Shown here: positions 25,490 to 33,424 of the stretch, one piece after another
How positions within the stretch are numbered: position 1 is the first letter of the stretch
Layout: every line of letters begins with the position of its first letter
Assembly: GCF_000349325.1 (NCBI RefSeq)
Contig: NC_020504.1
Coordinates: 5,056,053-5,120,052, forward strand
From: Streptomyces davaonensis JCM 4913
Lineage (GTDB): Bacteria; Actinomycetota; Actinomycetes; Streptomycetales; Streptomycetaceae
DNA length: 64,000 nucleotides
Reading direction: 5' to 3'
The notes under the pieces: generated by a model
What the model saw: the letters and a program-made list of their open reading frames with translations, nothing else
The model's database searches: none
Told to the model about the DNA's origin: nothing
Made by a program: the position numbers and the translations under genes

Positions 25490-25503
25490 GTTTCACGTGA
25501 AAC
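25490..25503. other. parS centromere site
   Basis: Perfect GTTTCACGTGAAAC, flanked by C on both sides rather than T/A. It ends 2 bp before the MATE gene stop codon. Confidence 0.95.
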
Positions 25504-25505
25504 CG

Positions 25506-26843
25506 TCAGCGGGTCGCGCCCGTCACCAGCCAGCGGCCCGAGCGGGCGCGCAGCCACAGGGTCAGCAGCCGCACGGTCATCATCAGCGTCATGGCGGCCC
25601 ACAGGGCGGTCAGTCCACCGCCCAGCGTCGGGATGAGCAGGGCGACCGGAGCGAAGACTGCCAAGGTGAGGATCATCGCCCAAGCGAGATAGGGGCCGTC
25701 GCCGGCGCCCATGAGGACTCCGTCCAGGGTGAAGACGACACCTGCGATCGGCTGGGAGAGAGCCACGATCACCAGAGCGGGCAGGGCGGCGTCCTTGACG
25801 CCGGCGTCGGTGGTGAACAGGGGCAGGAACAGCGGCCTGGAGAGCACGACCAGGACGCCGAGCACGACTCCGACCGCGACGCCCCACTCGACCATGCGAC
25901 GGCACGCCTGGCGGGCGCCTTCGGTGTCGTCGGCGCCCAGATAGCGGCCGATGATGGCCTGTCCCGCGATGGCGATGGCGTCCAGTGCGAAGGCCAGCAG
26001 GCTCCACAGGGAGAGGATGATCTGGTGGGCGGCGATATCGGCGTCGCCCAGACGGGCCGCGACGGCGGTGGCGATCATCAGAATCGCCCTCAGCGAGAGC
26101 GTGCGGACGAGCAGCGGGACGCCGGCCTGGGCAGAGGCCCTGATCCCCGCGGCGTCGGGGCGCAGCGAGGCGCCGTGTAGGTGGGCTCCTCGGACGACGA
26201 CCACGAGGTAGGCCGCGGCCATGCCGCACTGGGCGAGGACGGTACCCCAGGCGGAGCCCGCGATGCCGAGGTCGGCGCCGTAGACGAGGGCGGCGTTGAG
26301 AACGGCGTTGGCGAGGAAGCCCGCGACGGCGACATAGAGCGGGGTCCGGGTGTCCTGGAGTCCGCGAAGGACTCCGGTCGCGGCGAGGACCACGAGCATG
26401 GCCGGTATGCCGAGAGCGGAGATCCGGAGGTAGGTCGTCGCGTACGGGGCCGCGGTGTCGGAGGCGCCGAAGAGGTCCACGAGGAACGGTGCCGTGGGCA
26501 GGACGGCCGCGATGACGGCGACCCCGAGGATGAGGGCCAGCCAGATGCCGTCCATGCCCTGGCGGATGGCGGCCGGGAGGTCGTCCGCGCCGACCCGGCG
26601 GGCGACGGCGGCGGTGGTGGCGTAGGCGAGGAAGACGAAAACGCTCACGGCGGTCATCAGCAGCGCGGAGGCGACGCCGAGTCCGGCGAGCTGGGCGGTG
26701 CCGAGATGGCCGATGATCGCGCTGTCGACGATGACGAACAGGGGCTCGGCGACCAATGCGCCGAAGGCCGGGACGGCCAGCGCGATGATCTCTCGATCGT
26801 GCCGGCGGCGGGTGGCCTTGGGGGTCGCGGGGGCCTGTGTCAT
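25506..26843 (-). CDS. MATE family efflux transporter (DinF-like)
   Basis: About 445 residues with twelve hydrophobic segments in the two-repeat MATE pattern (PAFGALVAEPLFVIVDSAIIGHLG near the start is typical of the DinF subfamily). It should export cationic or toxic compounds using a sodium or proton gradient; the substrate is unknown. No ribosome binding site precedes it. TAGATT (26856-26851) ends 7 bases before the ATG at 26843, so a leaderless mRNA starting at that ATG is likely; GTG 26849 is an alternative. Confidence 0.9.
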   Translation of the reverse strand: MTQAPATPKATRRRHDREIIALAVPAFGALVAEPLFVIVDSAIIGHLGTAQLAGLGVASALLMTAVSVFVFLAYATTAAVARRVGADDLPAAIRQGMDGIWLALILGVAVIAAVLPTAPFLVDLFGASDTAAPYATTYLRISALGIPAMLVVLAATGVLRGLQDTRTPLYVAVAGFLANAVLNAALVYGADLGIAGSAWGTVLAQCGMAAAYLVVVVRGAHLHGASLRPDAAGIRASAQAGVPLLVRTLSLRAILMIATAVAARLGDADIAAHQIILSLWSLLAFALDAIAIAGQAIIGRYLGADDTEGARQACRRMVEWGVAVGVVLGVLVVLSRPLFLPLFTTDAGVKDAALPALVIVALSQPIAGVVFTLDGVLMGAGDGPYLAWAMILTLAVFAPVALLIPTLGGGLTALWAAMTLMMTVRLLTLWLRARSGRWLVTGATR

Positions 26844-27031
26844 GAGCACTAATCTAATCGTCCACAGGTAAGAGATGCAATTGAATAGTGACCCTTACCT
26901 CTCCTCTCAGGGTGTGTCCTTTCGCGCATCGTTCGAAGTGATCTTGAGCCGACTGGGCAAGTTTTTCTTCTGCACAGCCGGTGGATGGGAAACCAGCAGG
27001 TCAGCGATGGTCTCTTGGAAATCGAGTCGGC

Positions 27032-27120
27032 TTGTTCACAGGGCTGTCCACCGAGTCGTGCACAGGTTTTGCGGAGTTCTCCACAGCATCCGGGCCGTCG
27101 TCCACATGGCCTGTGGATAA
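27032..27120. promoter_or_regulatory. Cluster of DnaA-box-like nonamers upstream of dnaB
   Basis: Within 89 bp: TTGTTCACA (27032), CTGTCCACC (27044), TCGTGCACA (27056), TTCTCCACA (27077), TCGTCCACA (27098) and, on the minus strand, TTATCCACA (27120-27112). Four differ by one base from the Streptomyces DnaA box TTGTCCACA and two by two bases. The last is also the classical E. coli consensus. Clustering suggests DnaA binding, for dnaB control or DnaA titration. Confidence 0.6.
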
Positions 27121-27232
27121 CCAGATTGGCTGACGGTGCCCGCGGGCCTACCGTAGTCCGGCGCCCGCTCCGTCCGTCGGTCGAGAAAACGACACAAAAC
27201 CGACGCGCCAGAACCGGAGTTGGGCCTCTTAT

Positions 27233-27255
27233 TTGTCAGTGGCGTGCCGTAGAAA
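27233..27255 (+). promoter_or_regulatory. PafBC-type (RecA-NDp) promoter of dnaB
   Basis: TTGTCAGTG (27233-27241), 8 bases, TAGAAA (27250-27255). The -35-like part is identical to that of the ssb operon; the -10 lacks the final T in register (TAGAAAT). The start would be near 27262, about 40 bases before dnaB. Confidence 0.6.
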
Positions 27256-27302
27256 TGAGGGGCACGGCGAGGTCCGCTCGGCGGACGGGAGGAGGTGGCT
27301 CG

Positions 27303-28781
27303 GTGAGCATTTCCGAGCCCTTGGACGACCCGTGGGCCGACAGTGGGCCCAGTGATCGTCTGCCTGCCTCCCGCCGCCGCGGTGACGGCGGCCGGGGCCG
27401 CGACGAACAGCACGACCGCGGCCGGGAGAACGGCGAGTGGGACGGCGGCGGTTCCGCCTTCGAGCGGGTGCCGCCCCAGGACCTCGACGCCGAGCAGTCC
27501 GTCCTGGGCGGCATGCTGCTCTCCAAGGACGCCATCGCGGACGTGGTCGAGGTCCTCAAGGGCCATGACTTCTACAAGCCCGCGCACGAGACGATCTTCC
27601 AGGCGATCCTCGACGTCTACGCCAAGGGCGAGCCGGCCGACCCGATCACCATCGCCGCCGAGCTGACCAAGCGCGGTGAGATCAACAAGGTCGGCGGCGC
27701 ATCGTATCTGCACACCCTGGTCCAGACGGTCCCGACGGCGGCGAACGCCGAGTACTACGCGGAGATCGTCCACGAGCGGGCGGTCCTGCGCCGGCTGGTC
27801 GAGGCGGGCACGCGAATCACGCAGATGGGATACGCGGCCGACGACGACGTCGACGAGATCGTCAACCGGGCCCAGGCCGAGATCTACGCGGTCACCGAGC
27901 AGCGAACCAGCGAGGACTATCTGCCGCTCGGCGACATCATGGAGGGCGCGCTCGACGAGATTGAGGCGATCGGCTCCCGCACCGGTGAGATGACCGGTGT
28001 GCCCACCGGGTTCACGGACCTCGACTCCCTCACCAACGGCCTGCACCCGGGCCAGATGATCGTCATCGCGGCTCGCCCCGCCATGGGCAAGTCCACGCTC
28101 GCGCTGGACTTCGCGCGGGCGGCGTCGATCAAGCACAACCTGGCCAGCGTCATCTTCTCCCTCGAAATGGGGCGCAACGAGATCGCGATGCGTTTGCTGT
28201 CCGCCGAGGCCAGGGTCGCCCTGCACCACATGCGCTCCGGCACCATGACGGACGAGGACTGGACCCGCCTCGCGCGCCGGATGCCCGAGGTCTCCGCCGC
28301 ACCGCTCTACATCGACGACTCCCCGAACCTGTCGATGATGGAGATCCGCGCGAAGTGCCGTCGGCTGAAGCAGCGCAACGACATCAAGCTGGTGATCATC
28401 GACTATCTCCAGCTGATGCAGTCCGGTGGTTCCAAGCGGTCCGAGAGCCGTCAGCAGGAGGTCTCGGACATGTCCCGTAACCTCAAGCTGCTCGCCAAGG
28501 AGCTGGAGGTCCCGGTGATCGCGCTCTCGCAGCTGAACCGTGGTCCCGAGCAGCGCACGGACAAGAAGCCGATGGTGTCCGACCTGCGTGAGTCCGGCTC
28601 CATCGAGCAGGACGCCGACATGGTGATCCTGCTGCACCGCGAGGACGCCTACGAGAAGGAGTCGCCGCGAGCGGGCGAGGCGGACATCATCGTGGGCAAG
28701 CACCGTAACGGCCCGACGGCGACGATCACGGTCGCCTTCCAGGGCCACTACTCGCGCTTCGTCGACATGGCGCAGACCTGA
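27303..28781 (+). CDS. dnaB: Replicative DNA helicase DnaB
   Basis: 492 residues: an N-terminal extension of about 55 charged residues, the helicase collar domain (PPQDLDAEQSVLGGMLLS onward) and a RecA-like motor with Walker A (ARPAMGKST, about residue 259), the H1a/H2 region VIIDYLQLMQ and the H3/H4 motifs around QLNRGPEQR. It is the hexameric helicase at the fork. There is no intein. The GTG at 27303 has GGAGGAGGTG just upstream. DnaA-box-like sites and a DNA-damage-type promoter lie upstream. Confidence 0.97.
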   Translation: MSISEPLDDPWADSGPSDRLPASRRRGDGGRGRDEQHDRGRENGEWDGGGSAFERVPPQDLDAEQSVLGGMLLSKDAIADVVEVLKGHDFYKPAHETIFQAILDVYAKGEPADPITIAAELTKRGEINKVGGASYLHTLVQTVPTAANAEYYAEIVHERAVLRRLVEAGTRITQMGYAADDDVDEIVNRAQAEIYAVTEQRTSEDYLPLGDIMEGALDEIEAIGSRTGEMTGVPTGFTDLDSLTNGLHPGQMIVIAARPAMGKSTLALDFARAASIKHNLASVIFSLEMGRNEIAMRLLSAEARVALHHMRSGTMTDEDWTRLARRMPEVSAAPLYIDDSPNLSMMEIRAKCRRLKQRNDIKLVIIDYLQLMQSGGSKRSESRQQEVSDMSRNLKLLAKELEVPVIALSQLNRGPEQRTDKKPMVSDLRESGSIEQDADMVILLHREDAYEKESPRAGEADIIVGKHRNGPTATITVAFQGHYSRFVDMAQT

Positions 28782-28811
28782 TCCACCCCATGAGCGCGTG
28801 GGTGCTGTCGC

Positions 28812-29378
28812 TCAGCGCCTCGTCTCGTACCTGGTAAGGATCACGCCGCAGGGAATTGTCCGCGTCTCGACCAGGTTCAGCTTCACCCAGCTGTCCAGCG
28901 CGGAGAAGAACGGCGTGCCGCCGCCCACCAGGACCGGATGGGTGGCGATCACGTACTCGTCGATCAGCCCGGCGCGCATGGCCGCACCGGCGAGCGTTGC
29001 GCCGCCGATGGTCATCGGCTCGCCGTCCTCGGCCTTGAGCCGGGTGATCTCGGCGATCGCGTCGCCGGTGACCAGGCGGGTGTTCCAGTCGACCTTGTCG
29101 ATGGTCGAGGAGAACACCACCTTCGGCGTGTCCCGCCAGTTCCGCGCGAACTCGATCTGCGCGGGGGTGGCATTGGGCTGCTGGTCGCCGGTCGGCCAGT
29201 AGGAGCTCATCGCCTCCCACAGCTTGCGCCCGTACAGGGACAGGCCACTCGCCAGCTCGTGGTCGAGCCAGAACTGGAACAGCTCGTCGCTCGGCAGTCC
29301 GCTCCAGCCGATGTCGTCGCCGGCCGCGGCGATGTAGCCGTCCAGGGTCAGGTTCATGCCGTAGATCAGTTTCCGCAT
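28812..29378 (-). CDS. RibD C-terminal/dihydrofolate reductase-like protein
   Basis: 188 residues of the RibD_C/DHFR fold (MRKLIYGMNLTLDGYIAA opening, GRKLWEAMSSYW, IGGATLAGAAMRAGLIDEYV, HPVLVGGGTPFF), typical of stand-alone actinobacterial reductases whose substrates are mostly unknown. The ATG at 29378 follows GAAGG. It converges on dnaB; a weak 6-bp hairpin (28791-28814) spans the gap and overlaps its stop. Confidence 0.85.
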   Translation of the reverse strand: MRKLIYGMNLTLDGYIAAAGDDIGWSGLPSDELFQFWLDHELASGLSLYGRKLWEAMSSYWPTGDQQPNATPAQIEFARNWRDTPKVVFSSTIDKVDWNTRLVTGDAIAEITRLKAEDGEPMTIGGATLAGAAMRAGLIDEYVIATHPVLVGGGTPFFSALDSWVKLNLVETRTIPCGVILTRYETRR

Positions 29379-29585
29379 GGCCCAGCCTTCCGTCCTCGGG
29401 TGTCCGGCGTACAGACCAGCGTGGCGCGGGAAACTCATCGGTGCGCGACCGGGCTTGCCGGCAGTCCTCGTTCTCGGGGCTCAGCGTGGTGCACTCGGCC
29501 GGCCCGGGCAAGCCGCCTGATCTCGACCTCGCTCTCGCGGGTTATGCGCTCGACTCCCACCGGCCCCACGGGGTGGACTGGGGGA

Positions 29586-30971
29586 ATGACGACACTTCAG
29601 GAAGAGTTGCTGCCCGGCACCCGGCGGGCGTTGCTGCACCGGATCGCCGTGGCCCAGTCCGAGGGACGTGCGCCTTCGCTGGTCGCGGCGGTCGTACGGG
29701 ACGGGCGGGCGGTGTGGCACGGGGCCCGGAGCTGTGTGGACGGGGAGGTGCCGGACGAGAACGTGCAGTACCGGATCGGCTCGATCACCAAGACCTTTAC
29801 GGCCGTTCTGGTGCTGCGGCTGCGGGACGAGGGGCTGCTCGATCTGGGGGACCCGTTGGAGAAGCATCTGCCCGGCACAGGTGCGGGGGAGGCCACCGTC
29901 GCCGAACTCCTCGCCCACACCGCGGGACTGGCCGCCGAGTCGCCCGGGCCCTGGTGGGAGCGGACGCCCGGATCCCTGCGGGCCGAACTCTCCGATGTGC
30001 TGGGCGAACAGCCGCTCCTGCATCCCGTCGGCAGGCGCCACCATTACTCCAACCCCGGCTACACCCTGCTGGGCGCGCTCGTGGAGAAGCTGCGCGGAGA
30101 GCCCTGGGAGGACGTGCTGCGACGGGAAGTGCTCGAGCCTCTGGGTCTGAGCCGTACCAGCGGGGGACCGCGGGCACCGCACGCGGGGGGCTGGGCGGTG
30201 CATCCGTGGGCGGACGCGATGCTGCCGGAGCCGGCCGAGGATCTCGGGCGGATGGCTCCGGCCGGTCAACTGTGGTCCACCACAGCCGACTTGGCGCGGT
30301 TCGCGGACTTCCTGATGCGGGGGGACGACCGGGTGCTGAGCGCGGAGAGCGTACGGGAGATGCGGACGCCGGCCGCGCCGGGCGAGGCCGCGGATGTCGC
30401 CGACGGTGCCGCGTACGGGCTCGGCATGCAGATCCAGCACCGGGACGGCCGACTGCTCGCGGGGCACTCGGGCTCGTTGCCGGGTTTCCTGGCGAGCCTG
30501 TTCTTCAGCGAGAGCGACGACGTCGCCGCGGTGGTGCTCGCCAACTGCACCTCGGGGCCGCTGCTCTCACTGGTCGCCGCCGACCTGGTGCGCATCGTGG
30601 CCGAGGCGGAGCCGCGAATCCCGGAACCCTGGCGTCCGATGGCCGAAGTCGATCCGGGCGTACTGGAGTTGGCGGGGCAGTGGTACTGGGGGACGCATGC
30701 CTTCGCGCTGAGGGTGACGGCCGACGGGCTCGTCTCGCTGGAGCCGCTGTCCGGCAAGGGCCGTCGCTCACGGTTTCGGGCCAATGGCGACGGCACCTGG
30801 ACCGGCCTGGAGGGCTACTACGCCGGGGAGCCTCTGCGGGCCGTACGGCGCCCTGACGGGGGCGTGAGCCATCTGGACCTCGGATCGTTCGTGTTCACGC
30901 GTCAGCCGTACGACGAGGGGGCTCCGGTGCCGGGTGGAGTGGATGCGGAGGGGTGGCGGGGGATCAGGTAG
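29586..30971 (+). CDS. Serine hydrolase of the class C beta-lactamase family
   Basis: 461 residues. The catalytic SxxK is SITK (about residue 65), the YxN motif is YSN (about 156) and the third motif is HSG (GHSGSLPGF, about 297), as in AmpC-like DD-peptidases and esterases. A C-terminal lipocalin-like beta domain (about 360 onward, LAGQWYWGTHAF) follows. No signal peptide is visible, so it is probably cytosolic and acts as an esterase or peptidase rather than a secreted beta-lactamase. A 36-bp palindrome with parS lies 13 bp after the stop. Confidence 0.87.
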   Translation: MTTLQEELLPGTRRALLHRIAVAQSEGRAPSLVAAVVRDGRAVWHGARSCVDGEVPDENVQYRIGSITKTFTAVLVLRLRDEGLLDLGDPLEKHLPGTGAGEATVAELLAHTAGLAAESPGPWWERTPGSLRAELSDVLGEQPLLHPVGRRHHYSNPGYTLLGALVEKLRGEPWEDVLRREVLEPLGLSRTSGGPRAPHAGGWAVHPWADAMLPEPAEDLGRMAPAGQLWSTTADLARFADFLMRGDDRVLSAESVREMRTPAAPGEAADVADGAAYGLGMQIQHRDGRLLAGHSGSLPGFLASLFFSESDDVAAVVLANCTSGPLLSLVAADLVRIVAEAEPRIPEPWRPMAEVDPGVLELAGQWYWGTHAFALRVTADGLVSLEPLSGKGRRSRFRANGDGTWTGLEGYYAGEPLRAVRRPDGGVSHLDLGSFVFTRQPYDEGAPVPGGVDAEGWRGIR

Positions 30972-30984
30972 CGGTCACCGGCGA

Positions 30985-31020
30985 GGCGGGGTCCTGTTTC
31001 ACGTGAAACAGGACCCCGCC
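30985..31020. terminator. 36-bp perfect palindrome with parS at its centre
   Basis: An uninterrupted inverted repeat of 18-bp half-sites: GGCGGGGTCCT arms around the parS core, placed between convergent genes (13 bp after one stop, 17 bp before the other). It should act as a bidirectional terminator in RNA and as a ParB site in DNA. It is the longest of the parS palindromes here. Confidence 0.75.
30996..31009. other. parS centromere site
   Basis: Perfect GTTTCACGTGAAAC at the centre of the 36-bp palindrome. Confidence 0.95.
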
Positions 31021-31037
31021 AACGGGACGTCGCCTTC

Positions 31038-31490
31038 TCACAGCGCGAGCTTGAAGCCCACATGCGAGGCCGTGAACCCGAGTCGCTCGTAGAAGCGGTG
31101 GGCGTCGGTGCGGGAGGTGTCGGAGGTCAGCTGGACCACAGCGCAGCCCTGGCGGCGGGACTCCTCGACCGCCCACTCGATGAACCGCGTTCCCAGGCCG
31201 CTGCCCCGCTCGTCGGCGTGGATCCGGACGGCCTCGATGATCGAGCGGGTCGCACCCTTGCGGGAGAGCCCGGGGATGATCGTGAGCTGGAGGGTTCCGA
31301 CGACCCTCCCGTCCCGCTCGGCCACCACCGGGAACTGGTGGGGATCGCGGCTCAGGCGCTCCAGGGCCGCCAGATAGGGGGTCAGGTCGTCCGGTGACTC
31401 GCGCTGGGCGCCCAGCGGGTCGTCGGCGAGCATCGCGACGATCGCCGGAACGTCGTCCGCGGTGGCGGGGCGTATCTCAAGATCTCCCAT
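31038..31490 (-). CDS. GNAT family N-acetyltransferase
   Basis: 150 residues with the full GNAT fold: N-terminal IRPATADDVPAIVAML, motif A RIHADERGSGLGTRFIEWA and motif B DAHRFYERLGF. The ATG at 31490 follows AAGGTGG. The substrate is unknown. The MarR gene lies 38 bp upstream on the same strand, so the two may be co-transcribed. Confidence 0.88.
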   Translation of the reverse strand: MGDLEIRPATADDVPAIVAMLADDPLGAQRESPDDLTPYLAALERLSRDPHQFPVVAERDGRVVGTLQLTIIPGLSRKGATRSIIEAVRIHADERGSGLGTRFIEWAVEESRRQGCAVVQLTSDTSRTDAHRFYERLGFTASHVGFKLAL

Positions 31491-31528
31491 GGCGCCCACC
31501 TTATGCGGGGCCTGCGGACGGGATCGGC

Positions 31529-31999
31529 TCACGCCTGCGCGGGGACGGGAACCCGCAGGGACTCCACGACCCGGACCAGCGGCTCCAGTTCGGGATTTCC
31601 CGCGGCCGTGTCCAGCGCCTCCCGCAGGGCGCTGTCATTGGTCGGCCGGGCCTCCTCCAGGAGCTTCAGGCCCGTTTCGGTGACGTCGGTGTAGATGCCG
31701 CGCCGGTCGGTGCGGCACAGATAGCGGGCCAGCAGTCCGCGGTCCTCCAGGCGGGTCACCAGACGGGTGGTGGCGCTCTGGCTGAGCACGACCGCGTCGG
31801 CGACCTGCTTCATCTGGAGGTGGCCGCCCTCACCGTCGTGCTGGCGGCTGAGCACGTCGAGCAGCGAGTACTCCCGCACGCTCAGATCGTGCCGGGTCTG
31901 GAGGGCGCGCTCGATGTGGGCCTCGATCCGCCCGTGCAGCAGGGAGAGGGCGCACCAGCCCTGGGCGAGGGCGGTGAGCGCGGGGTCCGTCGCAGTCAT
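31529..31999 (-). CDS. MarR family transcriptional regulator
   Basis: 156 residues: winged helix-turn-helix with LQMKQVADAVVLSQSATTRL as helix-turn-helix and the wing RTDRRGIYTDVT. The ATG at 31999 follows AAGGAGA. It diverges from an MFS exporter gene across a 139-bp gap that holds an inverted repeat over the exporter promoter, the usual arrangement for a repressor of drug efflux that is released by a small ligand. Confidence 0.9.
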   Translation of the reverse strand: MTATDPALTALAQGWCALSLLHGRIEAHIERALQTRHDLSVREYSLLDVLSRQHDGEGGHLQMKQVADAVVLSQSATTRLVTRLEDRGLLARYLCRTDRRGIYTDVTETGLKLLEEARPTNDSALREALDTAAGNPELEPLVRVVESLRVPVPAQA

Positions 32000-32061
32000 G
32001 GGGTCTCCTTCGTCCCGGAGCGGCCGCAGCCAGGGTGGACCAGGGCCGCAATTGCCTTCGC

Positions 32062-32090
32062 TTGCAAATATAGCGCGCACGCAAGTATTG
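32062..32090 (+). promoter_or_regulatory. Exporter promoter overlapped by a candidate MarR operator
   Basis: TTGCAA (32062-32067), 17 bases, TATTGT (32085-32090) makes a good housekeeping promoter for the MFS gene. The inverted repeat CTTGC (32061) N15 GCAAG (32081-32085) covers both hexamers and is the likely MarR binding site. The region is unusually AT-rich. Confidence 0.6.
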
Positions 32091-32138
32091 TGTTGGCACG
32101 TAAAGCTCTCCTGCAATCTTCTGGGAAGGTGGCACCCC

Positions 32139-33347
32139 ATGCCGCTCGCGCTCCTGGCCCTGGCGATCGGGGCCTTCGGAATCGGAACGACCGAGTTCGT
32201 GATCATGGGCTTGCTGCCCGAGGTCGCGAGCGACTTCGGGGTCTCGATCCCCACCGCGGGTCTGCTCGTGACCGGCTACGCCCTCGGTGTGGTGGCCGGC
32301 GCACCGCTGATGACCGTGCTCGGCACCAAGGTCTCCCGCAAGCGGATGCTGATGCTGCTGATGGCCCTGTTCATCGCCGGGAACCTGCTGTCCGCGCTCG
32401 CCCCCGCCTTCGCCGTCATGCTGATCGGCCGGGTGGTCGCCTCACTGGCCCACGGTGCCTTCTTCGGCATCGGATCGGTCGTCGCCGCCGAGCTGGTCGC
32501 CCCGGACAAGAAGGCGGGCGCCATCGCGATGATGTTCACCGGGCTGACCGTCGCCAACGTGGTCGGAGTGCCGCTCGGCACCTTCGTCGGACAGTCCGTC
32601 GGCTGGCGGGTCACCTTCGGCATCGTCGCCGCGCTCGGTGTGGTCGGCCTCGTCGGCATCGCCCGGCTCGTCCCCGACCTGCCCCGGCCGGAAGGCGTAC
32701 GGCTGCGCCATGAGCTGGCCGCCTTCAAGAACGCCCAGGTACTGCTGGCGATGGCGATGACCGTGCTCGGCTTCGGCGGGGTCTTCGCGGCCATCACCTA
32801 CATCGCGCCGATGATGACCCACGCCGCAGGCTTCGCCGAGGGCTCGGTCACCTGGCTGCTGGTCCTCTTCGGGCTCGGCATGGTCGGCGGCAACCTCGTC
32901 GGCGGCAGGTTCGCCGACCGCGCCCTGATGCCGCTGCTGTACGTCTCGCTGGGCGCCCTCTCCGTGGTGCTGGCCCTGTTCACCTTCACCGCCCACAACA
33001 AGGTCCTCGCGGCCGTCACCATCGCGCTCATCGGCGCCCTGGGCTTCGCCACCGTGCCGCCGCTTCAGAAGCGCGTCCTGGACCAGGCCCATGGCGCTCC
33101 GACGCTGGCCTCCGCCGTGAACATCGGCGCCTTCAACCTCGGCAACGCGCTCTCCGCCTGGCTCGGCGGTCTGGTCATCGCGGCCGGCCTGGGCTACACC
33201 TCCCCCAACTGGGTCGGCGCCGCCCTCGCCGCGGCCGCCCTGCTCCTGGCCTTCCTCTCGGCGGCCCTGGAGCGCCGGGACCGCAAGCCCAGTGCCGTGG
33301 TGGCCGGGACCGCGCCCGCCGAGCAGCAGGCGCTCGCCGACCGCTGA
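32139..33347 (+). CDS. MFS drug efflux transporter (DHA1, Cml/AraJ-like)
   Basis: 402 residues with twelve hydrophobic segments. The opening (LALAIGAFGIGTTEFVIMGLLPEVA) and the motif GYALGVVAGAPLMTVLG are typical of the chloramphenicol-resistance/AraJ group of exporters. The ATG at 32139 follows GGAAGGTGG. Divergent from a MarR regulator that probably represses it. The gene end is duplicated as a 22-bp tandem repeat and is followed by a very strong terminator. Confidence 0.9.
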   Translation: MPLALLALAIGAFGIGTTEFVIMGLLPEVASDFGVSIPTAGLLVTGYALGVVAGAPLMTVLGTKVSRKRMLMLLMALFIAGNLLSALAPAFAVMLIGRVVASLAHGAFFGIGSVVAAELVAPDKKAGAIAMMFTGLTVANVVGVPLGTFVGQSVGWRVTFGIVAALGVVGLVGIARLVPDLPRPEGVRLRHELAAFKNAQVLLAMAMTVLGFGGVFAAITYIAPMMTHAAGFAEGSVTWLLVLFGLGMVGGNLVGGRFADRALMPLLYVSLGALSVVLALFTFTAHNKVLAAVTIALIGALGFATVPPLQKRVLDQAHGAPTLASAVNIGAFNLGNALSAWLGGLVIAAGLGYTSPNWVGAALAAAALLLAFLSAALERRDRKPSAVVAGTAPAEQQALADR

Positions 33348-33376
33348 CCGAAGACTCGCCCACCGCTGACCGAAGA
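33333..33376. repeat. 22-bp tandem duplication at the MFS stop codon
   Basis: Units 33333-33354 and 33355-33376 match at 21 of 22 positions. The first unit holds the stop codon (33345-33347); the second repeats it downstream. Confidence 0.9.
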
Positions 33377-33410
33377 AGAGCGCCGGTTCCCCGAGGAACC
33401 GGCGCTCTTC
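33375..33410. terminator. Bidirectional terminator, 16-bp perfect stem
   Basis: Arms 33375-33390 and 33395-33410 are perfectly complementary with a 4-base loop CCGA; A-rich on the left and T-rich on the right, as expected for a terminator serving both convergent genes. Confidence 0.9.
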
Positions 33411-33424
33411 GTGTCAGTGGGGGC

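Larger units (their letters stand above)
26844..27302. other. Intergenic region upstream of dnaB
   Basis: About 460 bp without a gene. It holds the MATE promoter, one DnaA-box-like nonamer (TCGTCCACA, 26858-26866), a dense DnaA-box-like cluster (27032-27120) and the dnaB promoter motif (27233-27255). The first part (26870-27000) is less GC-rich than the surroundings. Confidence 0.7.

Noticed and set aside
27303..28781. Intein in DnaB, a common insertion point.
   Set aside because: The frame is 492 codons, with the Walker A and downstream motifs uninterrupted.
29586..30971. Beta-lactamase-fold gene as an antibiotic resistance determinant.
   Set aside because: No signal peptide and an added C-terminal domain; more likely an intracellular esterase or peptidase.
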